From contig FN649729.1 in assembly GCA_000310025.1 (NCBI GenBank), positions 2,859,858-2,907,076 on the forward strand: a DNA stretch of 47,219 bases. The letters are read 5' to 3'. The notes beneath the pieces were generated by a model. The model had not been told where the DNA came from. It saw only the letters and a list, made by a program, of their open reading frames with translations, and ran no database searches. The translations under genes and the position numbers were made by a program. Origin of the DNA: Ectocarpus siliculosus (lineage: Eukaryota; Sar; Phaeophyceae; Ectocarpales; Ectocarpaceae). Of this stretch, positions 1 to 11,507 are shown piece by piece. The stretch's first letter is position 1, and each line of letters begins with the position of its first letter.

Positions 1-111
1 CCCAAAAAACAAAAACGGGTCACGATAGCATCAGGCCGAGGGTCAACGGGGGGGTGGAGGGGGGGGGACTGCTTCGCACCCTCCGCGGCTAGCTAGCTAT
101 TTAGCTCTCAC

Positions 112-2650
112 CGTGCTATCTTCGCCGTCCGCCAGCGGCCCGAGCTTCTTGATCAGCTGCTGCTGCTGAGGAGGCGGCGGCGGCGTGGTGGTGGTGGTGG
201 TGGAAGCCTTAGCAGCAGCAGCGGCACCATAGGGGTTCGCAAGGCTGGTGGGGGGCGACAAAAAAAAAAAACGTGCGTGAAGAGGGCAGGGCACGGAGTC
301 AGACAAAAAGTAAAACGCGGCGATGGGCAGGTTTGTTTAAGGCGTAGACAAAGGCGTAGACAAAACAAACCGAGGTTCATTGAAACAACTCGAATTGCCA
401 TACTGTTTATATTGGGGTACCCGGAACGTATTGCGTACGGCGGGGCCCCCTCGGTCGAGAGGAGGAGTCGCATGTGTTACCATTCTGTTCAAGCCTTGTG
501 TCCACAGAGTCTTAGCGTGACAGAGAGAGAGTATCGCAGAGACAACTAGCGAGGTGGTCACATAGAAGGCTTCTAGTGGTGTGCCAGCCTCTGGAGCTGA
601 CAGGAAGTGGAGTCTTTTCCCACCCACCCACCCCTTTTCTTTCGAAGGTGGGGGAAAGGAGAGGACGGATTAAGTATCCGGTAGAACTTGTAGCTGTATG
701 TATGTGAGGCGAAGAAAATGGTAGGGTACCATTTTAGGGACTTGGTCATCTGAGACTACTGTGTGCAGTAAGATTGGTTCCCTCCACCGCAGGAGAGAGC
801 ACCCTCAGTTGCTGTTTGGAGGGAAGAGAGAGACAGTCTTTATTGGGAGAGAGGCAGAGGCACGATAGAAAGGCCGCAGAAATGTGTCTGCGGGAAACGT
901 GCTCTCTGCCAGTTTGGTATCTCTCTCTTCCCTCGGGCGGTAAAAAATATTGATAAATGCAATTCGAAAGAAAACAATAAAATCGGAACTAAATTGCCTA
1001 GGGTTGACGAACCTCCTGGTGGGGTTAGGGATGGCGGAGAGTGTGCGATGGTGATGCTACAAGTCTTGTCGATTTCGAAAGACTGTCTCTGGAAGTGAAA
1101 GCACCAGAAAATAATAAACTCATTCGCTGCTGTCTTCAGTGTGCAAGGAAGTAAGCACAAGGTGCCGAACACCCTTAGCACGATGCAGCGCATCCTCCAA
1201 GCGACTCGCCGAATACCTTACGGCCTTTCGGGCTCGAGCCTGGTCCGGTGAGAACCCGGCGTGCTATTATATGTACATCCCGGCTTTGGAGGGATGCGAG
1301 GCCAATGGTCTAACGGCTACGGCATGCACGGCTTTGAGTACACCCCCCCCCTCTCCTCTCCCTCTCTCTCTCTCTTTCACACACACACACACACCGACAT
1401 GCTTACCCTCCACGATTCTCGACGGTGTTCAGACAGCCCTCGCACTTGCACCCTGCCCCACAGAGCAACGACTTCTGGAAGCAGACGCAGTACCTGGGTT
1501 GCGGGCGCAAAAAAAATCGAAAGGAATCAAGGCAGTCAAGAGGTGGAAGAGAGAGACCTCGTGCGGCTAAAAAGCGTTGAAAGGTTGAACGGGGGTGTCC
1601 ATGAAAAAGAAAAAAAAATCTAGGGATACAAAACGCCTGGCACGGTTGAGGCCTAACACGCCCAAACGATCCGTGCGAGGCAAGCGACGAGAGAAACTAT
1701 GCGCGACTGTGACACAATACCCTCCCCTCGACTAGTCCAACACTGGAACAAACCTTGGGCTTGAACGTCGGCACGAAAGGCGCCATCACAAAGACGACAT
1801 CGTGAAGACAAAACAGCAGCAAGCAGGCCAGTCAACTTCTGGCTGAACGTGGCTGCCGGGCCGGACGCCGTATCAAAAACACAAGATAGCACCGGTACCT
1901 GCAGCGTGCTGCCTGCCGCAACGAAAGCAAAGCCATCGAAAAAACCCCAACCTACACCACCGTCCAGCAGCACCCTGCTGCCTGCAGCAACTGAAAAGCA
2001 GGCCATCAAAAGCTCAACCGTAGACACAAACTACGACTATGACTACCGTAGAGGAGCTCACTTCTTGAGGCAGTGCGACCTGGTGCAGCCGCAGCCGGCG
2101 CCGCTCGTGACTGACCCCGGGCGCGTCTCCAGGCTGTGAGCACGGTGGAAAGCATCCGGGTTGCGCTCCAGGACAGCCCTGGCGTCGTGGTCAGTCAGTC
2201 GTTTTGTCACAAGCAACAACGCCAACACCGGGGCATCCATATCGGGGGGCGCGAGCGGCGCGCGTGAACACGTCGAGACAAGAGGGGGGCGGCACAACAA
2301 GTCACGCGACACGCACGAACGGGGAAGGTGGCACCACCAACACACACACACACGCACGCACAAACACACACATTGTCACGGCGTGTGAGAGGCCATGTTC
2401 GCGTACATATGTACACAGAAGGAGCGTGTCCCGAAAATAGTCGAACGGAGAAGGGCGTTTTTTCATTGGCCAGCCGGTTAGCGCGGTCGACGCCAAATGA
2501 GAATAAACACACAAACGCACACAGACTCCCCCATCACGCTCTCGGTCCCGGGGTCCCCAGATTGTGGCCTATAAATTATTTAGATGCATTTTTTGTGTTT
2601 TCAACCGCACTGAGACTGACGTCTGTTCATTGGAGGTGCTAAACAACAAC

Positions 2651-2689
<39 letters not shown>

Positions 2690-5023
2690 AAACACGGGAG
2701 GCGCGCATGCACACACGCACGCGCCGCCTGCGCATGCATGTGGCCAACTTACTGCTGCCGGGGCTTGCGTGAACAATAAAGCCGGTAGGGACGGGTTTCA
2801 AACCAGAAAACGAGGGCGCATGGTCTCGGACATGGAACTAATATGGGACAGACTTTCACACACAAAGCTGATACAGACAAGTCTCACCATGGAACTAATA
2901 TGGGACTGATTTTCACACGTGAAGCTGACACAGAAAGGTCTCAACACACATGGAAACTCGAATATGGGACCGAGTTCACACATGAAGCTGATACACAAGA
3001 GGTCTCACACACGAAACTGCTACGCAGGGAAGGTTTTTTAAACAACAAACTGATATTACGCGGAAAAATGTTTTCCACATGAAGCTGGGAAGGCATGTTT
3101 GTGCGTCTCACCGGCGGGCCGCCTGCACGACAACTGCGCCAAGACGGTTGCAGCACTGCTTGCACAGGCACGCGGACCCGCAGAACCGGCTTTGGGCGAA
3201 GCAGTCGCAGTACAGCTTCAGGCACCTTGTTGTGTCAGCAGCCGGGGGAGGTATCGGAAAAGGAGGCATGGTTCGAAGCGAGCATTGCGAGTAGAGTGCG
3301 ATAGACGGGCATATGGTTTAGATTGCGATCCAAGATATGGCATCAGGGACCCTGGATCCGTTTCGAAGGTGATCTGGGGGGCAAGGGTTCCGCAGCAGCA
3401 GGGTACGCGAGCGTTGGATTGCAATGCGGGACAGGGACGGACGGTACGACGGCATTGTTCGACGACGGCCAGTTGAGGAAGAACGTGAGACCACACCGAC
3501 CTAATCGGAGGCCCCTTCTTCGTCAGCACGAATGCAACGAAGCTCTCCGAGAAAAGAAGGCGTGTTCTGCCAGTTCGCGTCTCTACACCGTTCGCAACAG
3601 TGAACCTTAAAAAAATTACAAGCTTAATGCAGAAACATCATTGCCCTTTGTTTGTGGGCTCAAATAGAAAAATCAAGCTAAGCAAATAACCCCGCCCCCC
3701 CAAAAAAATCTTAAGATGCAGGCCGGAAAAGAACTTGGAACAATCGTTAAATTTTCTTGGGAGACAACACACAAATCTCTCCGGTAACCGCATCAAACCG
3801 AGGTGTAATTCTCGCTGGGTGCGCACTAGCAGCGGTCCATCTATGCCACACGTAAAACACGTACGTCGAACGGCACACAAACAGCAACGAGGGTGAGGGG
3901 AACGATAACGACAAACAAGGAGAGAGAGGGAGAGGGAGCCGAGAATCAAAAGCGCGCCACCAAAAACACGACAGCGGTTCGTTCTTTTCTCACCGACACT
4001 TCTTGCAGGTGCACGGGTTGTGCTGCTCCGCTGCGGCTGCCGCGCTTGGGGGGGGAGAGCGAGTGTCGTCAACCTTGACTCCCGCCGCCGCCTTCTTCAG
4101 CCGCTTTCCCGCCGCCTGCCTCTGGCGCTTTTCCGCCAGGCATCTCGTCACCGTCGCCGCAGCTCCGCTTCTACACCACCCACGAGGCAGCGGGAGGGAG
4201 GGGGAGAGTAGAGCATCATCGCAATGCACGTACGGAAAGGCAACAAGCCAAGGCAACCAAGAAGGGGTTGGAAAGGAACTTCAGAGTCCACAAGAGCACG
4301 GCAAGTGAGTCACACGCCACTTAACATTTTTTTTTTTTTTTGGGTTAGGTTTAGGGTTAGGGTTAGAGTCCACAAGAGCACGACAAGTGAGCCACACGCC
4401 GCTTCCCTTCAACACTACAGACGTTCAATAAGACGGAAAGCCAACGGAGGACAGGCGGCGGGCGCACCGCATCCCCGACCGGCCTCACCCGCCATCGCCG
4501 CCACCGCCACCGCCGCCGCCGCCAACCGTCTCTCCGCCATCACCACCGCTCCCGGCGACGGGGCTCCCGACCATCATCTCCCCGGCGAGAGCTTTCCCGT
4601 CGGGCCTCGGCCGCCTCCGGCTCCTCCCCCCTCCTCGTCGCGCCGGCCCCTTTCTCGATTCACCGTCGTCGTAGTCGTCGACATCATCCGGGGTTGAAGA
4701 CACCGAACGGCCGCCACCGCTACCGCTGCCGTCCCGCCTCCTCTTTCTCGCGGGCGCGCCGACCACCACCGCCGCCGTCGCCGCCGCTGTCTCCTCCTTC
4801 GGAGTCGGTCCTGCTCCGAGATTGTTGTTGCCGCCGATGCTAAAGCCGTCCATTTCGTCGTCGTCGTCGTCGTCGTTGGAGTAGGAGTAGTCGAAATCGT
4901 CGTCGGCGGTCCTCTTGCGGCGGCCTCTCATCGGCCGGGGGTTGTGGCGCATGACGGCAGCCGCGGCCGCCTGCTGCTGTTGGCGGCCGCTGTCAGCGGG
5001 CGTAGTCATCGCGGCGGCGGGGT

Positions 5024-5055
<32 letters not shown>

Positions 5056-5673
5056 TTACCGTCGGCAGCGGGGGTAGGGTTCGATGCTCGCGGGGGCGCC
5101 GCGCGAGTGAACGGCGTCGGCCGTCCTACAGCCGAGCAAGCCCCGTCCTCGGCCCCGCCCCCGACATCGCCGGGCCCGGCCCCGCCGCAGACCTCCAGAG
5201 TACGCCGGGTCGACCGCGGCTTCGGCGACAGGGAGAACGACGACAGCATCAGCGACAGCGGCGCCGCTCGTCGCTCCTTCTTCCTCTGCTTGGCCGCCGC
5301 CGGGGTCGGTGTCGGGGAGGCGGTGGCGGCCATTTGCGAGGCGGCGGCCGGGATAGAGGTGCCGACAGCGGCTCCGATACCACGCGCCGCTGCTGCTCCG
5401 GTTGCGGCGGCGGCGGTAGTGGCAGCAGCAGCAGCGGCACTGCCGCTGTCGCCGCCGCCTCCACGAAGCTGCGGCGAGGAGGAGGAGGCAGGCGGCGGCG
5501 TACCGACGGCGAGGACGGCGTCTCTAGCGGCGGCAACGGCGGCGAAGGCGGCGGCGGCGACCGGGATTGAGATGGGACCCCCGCTACCGGCGTTTGCTCC
5601 GTTCCGAAAGGCCGCATTGGACATCGCCGCCGCCACCGCGGCCGGAGACGACGCATATCCTCCCCCTCCTCCT

Positions 5674-5716
<43 letters not shown>

Positions 5717-7904
5717 CGGGGTGACCGACTACGGGACCATTCCCACTGACGCCCCTTTGCTGCGCGGGACTGGTCGTTGTGCCGCCGCCGCCGCCGCCGT
5801 CCGGCGAACCGCCTAAAGCGGTCCTCTTGGCGCTGCTGCGTCCCACGACGTCGGTCATCGCCGTGCTACTGAAGCCACCTCCACCATGACCGGCGGCGGC
5901 GGGCGCGGCATCCGTCTCCCGGTCGCACGATACCCGTGTGACTGCAGGTACAACCATAGCAGCACAGGCAACGCTTGGGTCTCCGAGAACAGCGAGCTTA
6001 GCTTCCGCGGGAGACGTAGCGGTGGCGGTAGCCAGAGAGGACGACGGCAGCGATGCAGGGTCTTCATGGTGCTGGTTGCCGCCGTCATTGTTCCCGCCAT
6101 CGTTCATGCCCGGCGGCGCGACCTTCCTCTTGCTTTTGTCCGTCGCGCACACCACGTTTTTCTTGGCCACGTTCTTCTTCGGCTTGGCCTTCTTCTTCTT
6201 CTTCTTCTTCAGGGTCTGGCCGCCAACCCCCCCACCCCCATCGCCTGCCGCCGCCGCCGCTGTCGCCGCCACCGCCGCCGCCGTTGCGGCAGGGTTGATG
6301 CTGTGCATCGACACGAGCTGCGGCTGCCGCTGCCCATGAGCTACCCCGCCGGCCCCCTTGCCATGCATGCCTCCGGCGCTTCCCCCTTTCGGCAACATCA
6401 TCGGCATGGGCATGGGCACGGGCAGGATGGAGGGACCCAACGACCACGCCGGGTCTAGGGAGTCATCATCATCGAGCCTGTCGGCGTTTTTCGTTTGGGA
6501 GCGGCGGCATCCGGCAGGACATGGGCAGCAGGGGAAAAGGAGGCGTGGTCGAGAAGTTTCCTGAGAGTCTCCTGTTTCGTCGGTAACTTCTGTTCCGTAG
6601 TATACGGTATAGCGATACCAGATACTGGTATCAGCCCGTTCTTGCAACCTCGTCACCTCATGATTTCTGGTAAATAATGATTGGTGCGGCGGCAGCACCC
6701 GAAGTGTCAAGGTTTACGGGGAAAGAAAGTCCGAAATCATCCCCGCTTGGTGCAAACGTGAACAACGGACCCAAGATCACCGTTGTTGCAATCAAAAACA
6801 TTCTTGTCGCCGCGTCTCCTCGCGACGTACGTACCTCTGCGACTCCGATCCCTGATATCCGTCCCACCAACCCTGCCCGGGACTAGCGTTGACGTCTCCG
6901 GTCCCCCCTCCTCTCCCGTCTGTTCCAATAGGTTCGGGTTCACGCGCCGCTCCTCGCCCCCGCTCCCCACGGCCACCATCAGTGCTCCCGTCGGCATCCC
7001 CAGAAAAGCGGGCAACGACGACGCCTCCGCTACCACCGCCGCCGTCTTCGTCTACACCCTCGATATCGCACGGCAACGGCAAGGTCTTCTCGCCTTCGCC
7101 GCAGCCGCGGCCACCACAGCTACCGCTGCCGCCGTCGTCGCCGTCGCCACCAACGATCCTGCCGCCGTCGCTGCGGCTTCCGCGACTTAGGCTGTTGTTC
7201 TTGCAGCCGCCGGCGATCGGCGAGAGCTGCGTGCCGGCGAAGATGTGGAACGGGCTGAGCGGGGAGGACGGCCGCGAGATCGCCGCCCTCGAAGGCGAGG
7301 CCACCACCCCTTCGATAGCGGCGGCGGCGGCGCCGCTGCTGTTGCTGGTGCTGTTGCTGGTGCTGTTGCTCATGCTTGGCGTCCGGGAGCTGGCCATCGC
7401 CGCTGCCGCCGCCGCCACCGCCGCCGACGCCGCCGGGCAAGGGTCGCCGCCCCCGCGGAGCAGCCGCCCTCCTGCTCCCGCCCACCCACCCCGCGCCCCC
7501 GCCATCATGCGGTCGCCGTTGCAGCTGCTGCTGTTGCTGTTCGTGTTACTGGGTGACAGCGGGCTTACTTGGCTCACCGACGGTGACATTTTGTTGAGGT
7601 CCCTCACGTAACTGCTGTTGCTCAAGTTGACGGAGGTGGTGGCTGCCGCCGCCGCCGCGGTTTCGCGTGTTACTGCTGCTGCACGCGGCGGGAATTCTTC
7701 CGGTTGGGAAAAAAGAGCGGGGGGGCTAGGCCGGCGGGGTGGAGTGCCGACCTCCGCTACAAGGCCTCGGGGGATTGGTGGCGGGCCGGCGAGGGTGTTC
7801 TCGTCCGGCGGAGAAATGTCGACATCGACATCGTCGTCGTCGTCGGCGTTGTAGTCGTTGTTGTTGCTGACGGACGGAAAAGGATAAGACGACGGCGACG
7901 CCAT
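112..7904 (-). CDS. Tesmin/TSO1/LIN54-like CXC (CPP) DNA-binding protein, partial at 3' end
   Basis: Exons (minus strand): 7904-6835, 6477-4489, 4170-3994, 3225-3112, 2178-2062, 1493-1407, 244-112. All junction phases agree, giving 1,229 codons before the window edge. CXC motif 1 (about residues 1073-1103) reads PCTCKKCR, then CLKLYCDCF, with all nine cysteines at family spacing. A linker with the family-typical RNPDAF follows. CXC motif 2 (about 1146-1176) has CGCTRSHCLKKYCVCF, also nine cysteines. In LIN54, TSO1 and tesmin such paired motifs bind zinc and contact cell-cycle-homology (CHR) type DNA, in animals within the DREAM/MuvB complex; here the role is inferred from the family. Residues 1-1020 are low complexity: poly-Ala, Gly, Ser, an Asp run, a Lys run suitable for nuclear import. 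A segment near residue 220 (HIFAGTQLSPI) faintly resembles the plant CPP N-terminal motif. The usual CXC-1 serine after CKK is cysteine. The start is the first good ATG; an in-frame ATG at 7991 is possible. Introns 3 and 4 hold repeats. Confidence 0.9.
1363..1394. repeat. CT then CA microsatellite
   Basis: A short (TC)n run passes directly into (AC)n, a few bases downstream (in transcript order) of the donor of the exon 1493-1407 of the CXC-protein gene. Confidence 0.8.
2654..2696. repeat. CA microsatellite
   Basis: An (AC)n run of about 15 units with minor interruptions, inside the CXC-protein intron 2179-3111. A second, imperfect CA run sits at about 2338-2372 in the same intron. Confidence 0.85.
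2831..3010. repeat. Tandem repeat, three ~57-61 base units
   Basis: Units start at 2831, 2888 and 2949. Each begins CATGGAA, continues with AATATGGGAC and a TTCACAC...AAGCTGA block, and ends near GGTCTCA. A degenerate partial copy may follow to about 3090. The array lies in the CXC-protein intron 2179-3111. Confidence 0.8.
4283..4404. repeat. 40-base direct repeats flanking poly-T and telomere-like sequence
   Basis: Copies at 4283-4322 and 4365-4404 differ at three positions. Between them lie AAC, a run of about 15 T, then GGGTTAGGTTTAGGGTTAGG and a further GTT, a short degenerate array of TTAGGG/TTTAGGG units. The element sits inside the 318-base CXC-protein intron 4171-4488. Confidence 0.85.
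5025..5713. repeat. Coding trinucleotide repeats (GCN/CAG) in exon 2 of the CXC protein
   Basis: Runs of GCA/CAG at about 5025-5055 and of CTG at about 5679-5713 encode poly-alanine on the minus strand. The same composition keeps several other frames open on both strands, which creates long spurious ORFs over this exon. Confidence 0.8.
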
Positions 7905-10900
7905 GATTCTCCCGCTGATAGATTTCTCACACGCACGTTTCGGTCGGTGGCGTGCCTGCCTCTCTCCACCGCTGCTTTCGTTAATTAACAAGGAACGAGA
8001 TTGCTGTCGTGCGCGTGTCGCAGAGCACGCTCTTCTCGCCTTGTGCGTCGGTTGGGGGGGGGCGGCCCTGGGGGCTACCGCTGCGGCTCTTCTCGGTTCC
8101 CGTTGCTGTGGAGGAGATGACGGTGTGGTGTTGAAGAAGGGACGGAAACGGCCGAGGGAGGTGAGGGAGCAGCGGGCGGAGCGCAGCGGGGGGCATCACC
8201 ACAATAGACTCAGTACTTGAGCACCGCTGTGTGCTGTTCGTAGTTGATTCCTTCAGTGATTACAATATACTCTCCGCGAACTCGTGGACTTTTAAGGTTC
8301 ATCTACAAGTGTTGTCTAGATGCGACGGGAGACGGGAGCAATCTCCAATCTTTACTGTGGAGTGACATCACTTCGGGGGGCGAGAGAGTGCCATCTTGCC
8401 ACAGCACTAGTGTTCTCATGCCACAGCAGAACAGCAGTCGAGGGGGCATCTTCTCTGTTGTCTCTTGTATCTCCGGCTGGACGGGAGATAGATACGCAAA
8501 AGATCATGTCACGCATGCGAGGTACGCAGCAACAGCAGCAAGAGCCGGCACCATTTATGATACATAGCCATCTCTTGCTGGTTCCTTCCATCTCCACCAA
8601 CTACGTAACTTCCTTGCGAACCCGGGTTGGAGCAAGACCACCCTGCTGCCTCCTCTGGAGATGGCGACACAAACAACATGTGTGCTCTTCCACGTCATGC
8701 TCTTTCCCAAAATAAAACTCGAGCCTAATTTCTCGGCCCACGAGCTGGCGGCGGGCCACGCTTTTCACCATCATAATTGCGTCTGTACACTGCTCGGCTT
8801 CTGCTCCGCACACCTCCGCAGCTGTCTAGTGTACACAGGCAACAGGTTCATTCATAATTTGTGTTCCGTATTTCAGGGAACCACTGCATACCTTGACGGC
8901 GCCCAGGCCCCCTGCCTGAGCAACGCGTTGTTTTCCCTCCCGCTCTCTCTATACGCACAGTAGTCGTTGCGCCTCGCCTTCCTCTGCGCTCGTCCTGTTC
9001 CTCAATCCAAACGCCCGTGCTTAACGCTGCAACGGCGGCGCTCGCGCACAACAGATAGCGAGAGAAGTTGTTGCCTCAAAAGGGGGTACGCAGTTGCGAT
9101 TCAAAAGAAGTGTATTACTTGAACGGAGAACCAAAGCATAGCGGGGGGCTATATCCAGAAATTTCAAATTTCAAAATTAGCAAAAATGCCCCCTTTTTCG
9201 CGCCAATATTTGCAAGAATGATTGGCGTCTTGCTCATACAGCAGTATACACAGCGAATATTTGCTCACAGTTTAGGCCACCTCCTCATCGGTATGCCCGT
9301 GCGTACGCATAGTTTCGCCAGCGAGACCCTTCTCTTCAGTTTGTTCGCGTCGCTCGATCGATGTATTTTTATATTTGCTCGGTCAGACGCCGCCCTTATT
9401 TTTGTTGTTCGATCGAAGTAGATCCACTTCACGAAATCACACGCTACAATCCGTCATAATCTTACAACATACACAGACCACAGCAGTGGTGCTACGGGCA
9501 TGGCGATAATTGCCGGAGCACGGCACGCATCGGCGATGTCAAAATGTGATTTGTTTTGGTTTTGAGGGGTCATCACCACGTGCAATCACATTTATTTTCA
9601 GGCTGACGGCCACCTCTCTCATCTCGAGTTTTTGTCATCTTTTTTATTTTTTTGCCACCGTAGGCGCATGTATGTATCGAGAACAAAAATAAGCCGTGTT
9701 TCTATAGAGATGTACTCTGTCCCTGTAGATATGATGCGGGTCGCTTACAGGCTCTCCATCCACGATCGTTTGAATAAAAACCGGACGAGATCGGACGCTA
9801 TCCTATTCGATTGAGCCGCGGGGCTGCGCGGCTTGGAGCTTCGCATCTCAGGCAGGCATGCTGTTCCTTGTTGTTATTCCTGATCTCCCCGCCATTCCAC
9901 ACCCTTCTCTCGTTAAGGCACGCCCGAAAAAAGCTCACAGCATTGCACAGCTCTCAAACCACCCTGAAGATCATACATTCGCATACAAAAATGAAGATTC
10001 CATACATACTCAAAACTTGGGGAACGGGTCTAAGGGCATGAATCGAAAAAAGGAGTCGCAGCAACCCGAACCTACCCCACCACCTAATGGCAAACAACGC
10101 CGTTCACTCAAGTCTGCAAAATGCTCAAACTCCGGAAGACAAAAGAGAGGGATCTTCCCTCCAGCGTACCGGCCCATTCATACCCATGCGAGAAACACAA
10201 TCATCGCACAAGAAACCCCGGCGGACTCTCAGACTTGACATGAAACATGGCGCAAGCAAAATCTGTCGCCGGCGCTACAAACACGGAATCCTGTGCTCGC
10301 TCCATCATGAAGACACCTGTCTCTGCACGAAACGAGAGCAAACGTGTTCTGCCTAACGCGCATGCCGCGCGCGGCTAAACAGAAGAGACAACAAGCGGCT
10401 CAACTCACTCAAAAAAACACCAAATCTGCGTACTTAAATAGCAGACGTCCCGTGTGGTCCGCCGGCCATCTCCACCCGATTCTCACTGGCAAACAGACAG
10501 ACTTCAGTATTTTGTTGTCGATCCAGACAACAATCCCCTTGCTCCATGACCGAACGAACGGCACTGTCCTATGTAGATACCGCCGAAAGATTTAAGAAGC
10601 CAGCACTCGGCCTCTCACCGCACACACCGGCCTGCAGGGTGTTCGCAGTAGCAAACACCGAATAACGGCATGAAAAATGATGTGCGCCATGTGCCAGCCA
10701 ACGACAGTCTGGGCACCCAAAATCCCCCTCCTCCTCATGGTCGTCTCATGACCCGACATGCGGCGACAGCTTTGCCGCACATATTTGCGATGGAAAAAAG
10801 CTACGTAGTCTATGTATTCTAGCGATGCAACTCTTCCATCTGTATCCCCGCCGTCACCGGCGCACTGACTGCGACAAATCTACCTACCTATCTAGCCTTG

Positions 10901-11507
10901 GCAACGGCGACGACCCCCCTCTCTATCATTGTCTGCTTTATCAGTGCGTGACTCCTTATATGGGGTCACGTTGTTAGCATAAAAGATAAAGAAGGAAAAA
11001 CGGTGCAGCAATCGTTCGTGGGCGCACACGTGCGTAGAGGGAGAACACACATCGCCCACTGGACCCCGATTCGAAGCGCCCGAGCAAAGAGACGACGAGA
11101 GATGCATTGGCTCGGCGCATCACCCCTCTCGCCACACACACCCACCCACTTAACCCCACCGCGCGTGGCATCATACGACTTGCCATTGCCAAGCGCCCTA
11201 CTACTGCCTCAACCCCACAAAAGCTCGAAGAGAACCAACAAGAAACAAACAAATCACATTTGGTGAGATTATTCCCGACCCCTTTTGGCACAGCGCATCT
11301 ACAACCAACGTGCCGTTCGCTGATCCTGCCGCCCATGGCATGACACTCCCGCCGCAGAACATATGGCCCAGCGGCGGGTAGTCTCTAAACCAATTTCACG
11401 TCATATATTGCCATTTTGCTGCTGATGTTACCGGAAGCATTGAACAAAAAAACACATTCATTCATGAAACGCCCACGCCTTCCATGAATATTGTACTCCA
11501 CACGAAT
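7905..11507. other. Intergenic region between the CXC-protein 5' end and the SND1 3' end
   Basis: No credible gene is seen. The left part should hold the promoter and 5' UTR of the CXC-protein gene, and the right part the 3' UTR of SND1, both on the minus strand. The segment at about 9090-9800 is visibly richer in A+T than the flanks and has only short ORFs without family resemblance. Open frames at 9068-9421 and 9858-10238 show no recognisable domain. Confidence 0.5.

Noticed and set aside
4341-4364. True chromosome end at the telomere-like repeats
   Set aside because: Only about four degenerate units, with single-copy gene sequence continuing on both sides in the same gene model.
4915-5724. 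Long plus-strand ORF (269 codons) and other overlapping ORFs across 4485-7991
   Set aside because: Poly-Ala/Arg/Gly shadows of GCN repeats in exons 1-2 of the minus-strand CXC protein. They have no domains, and the minus-strand frame has matching splice phases.
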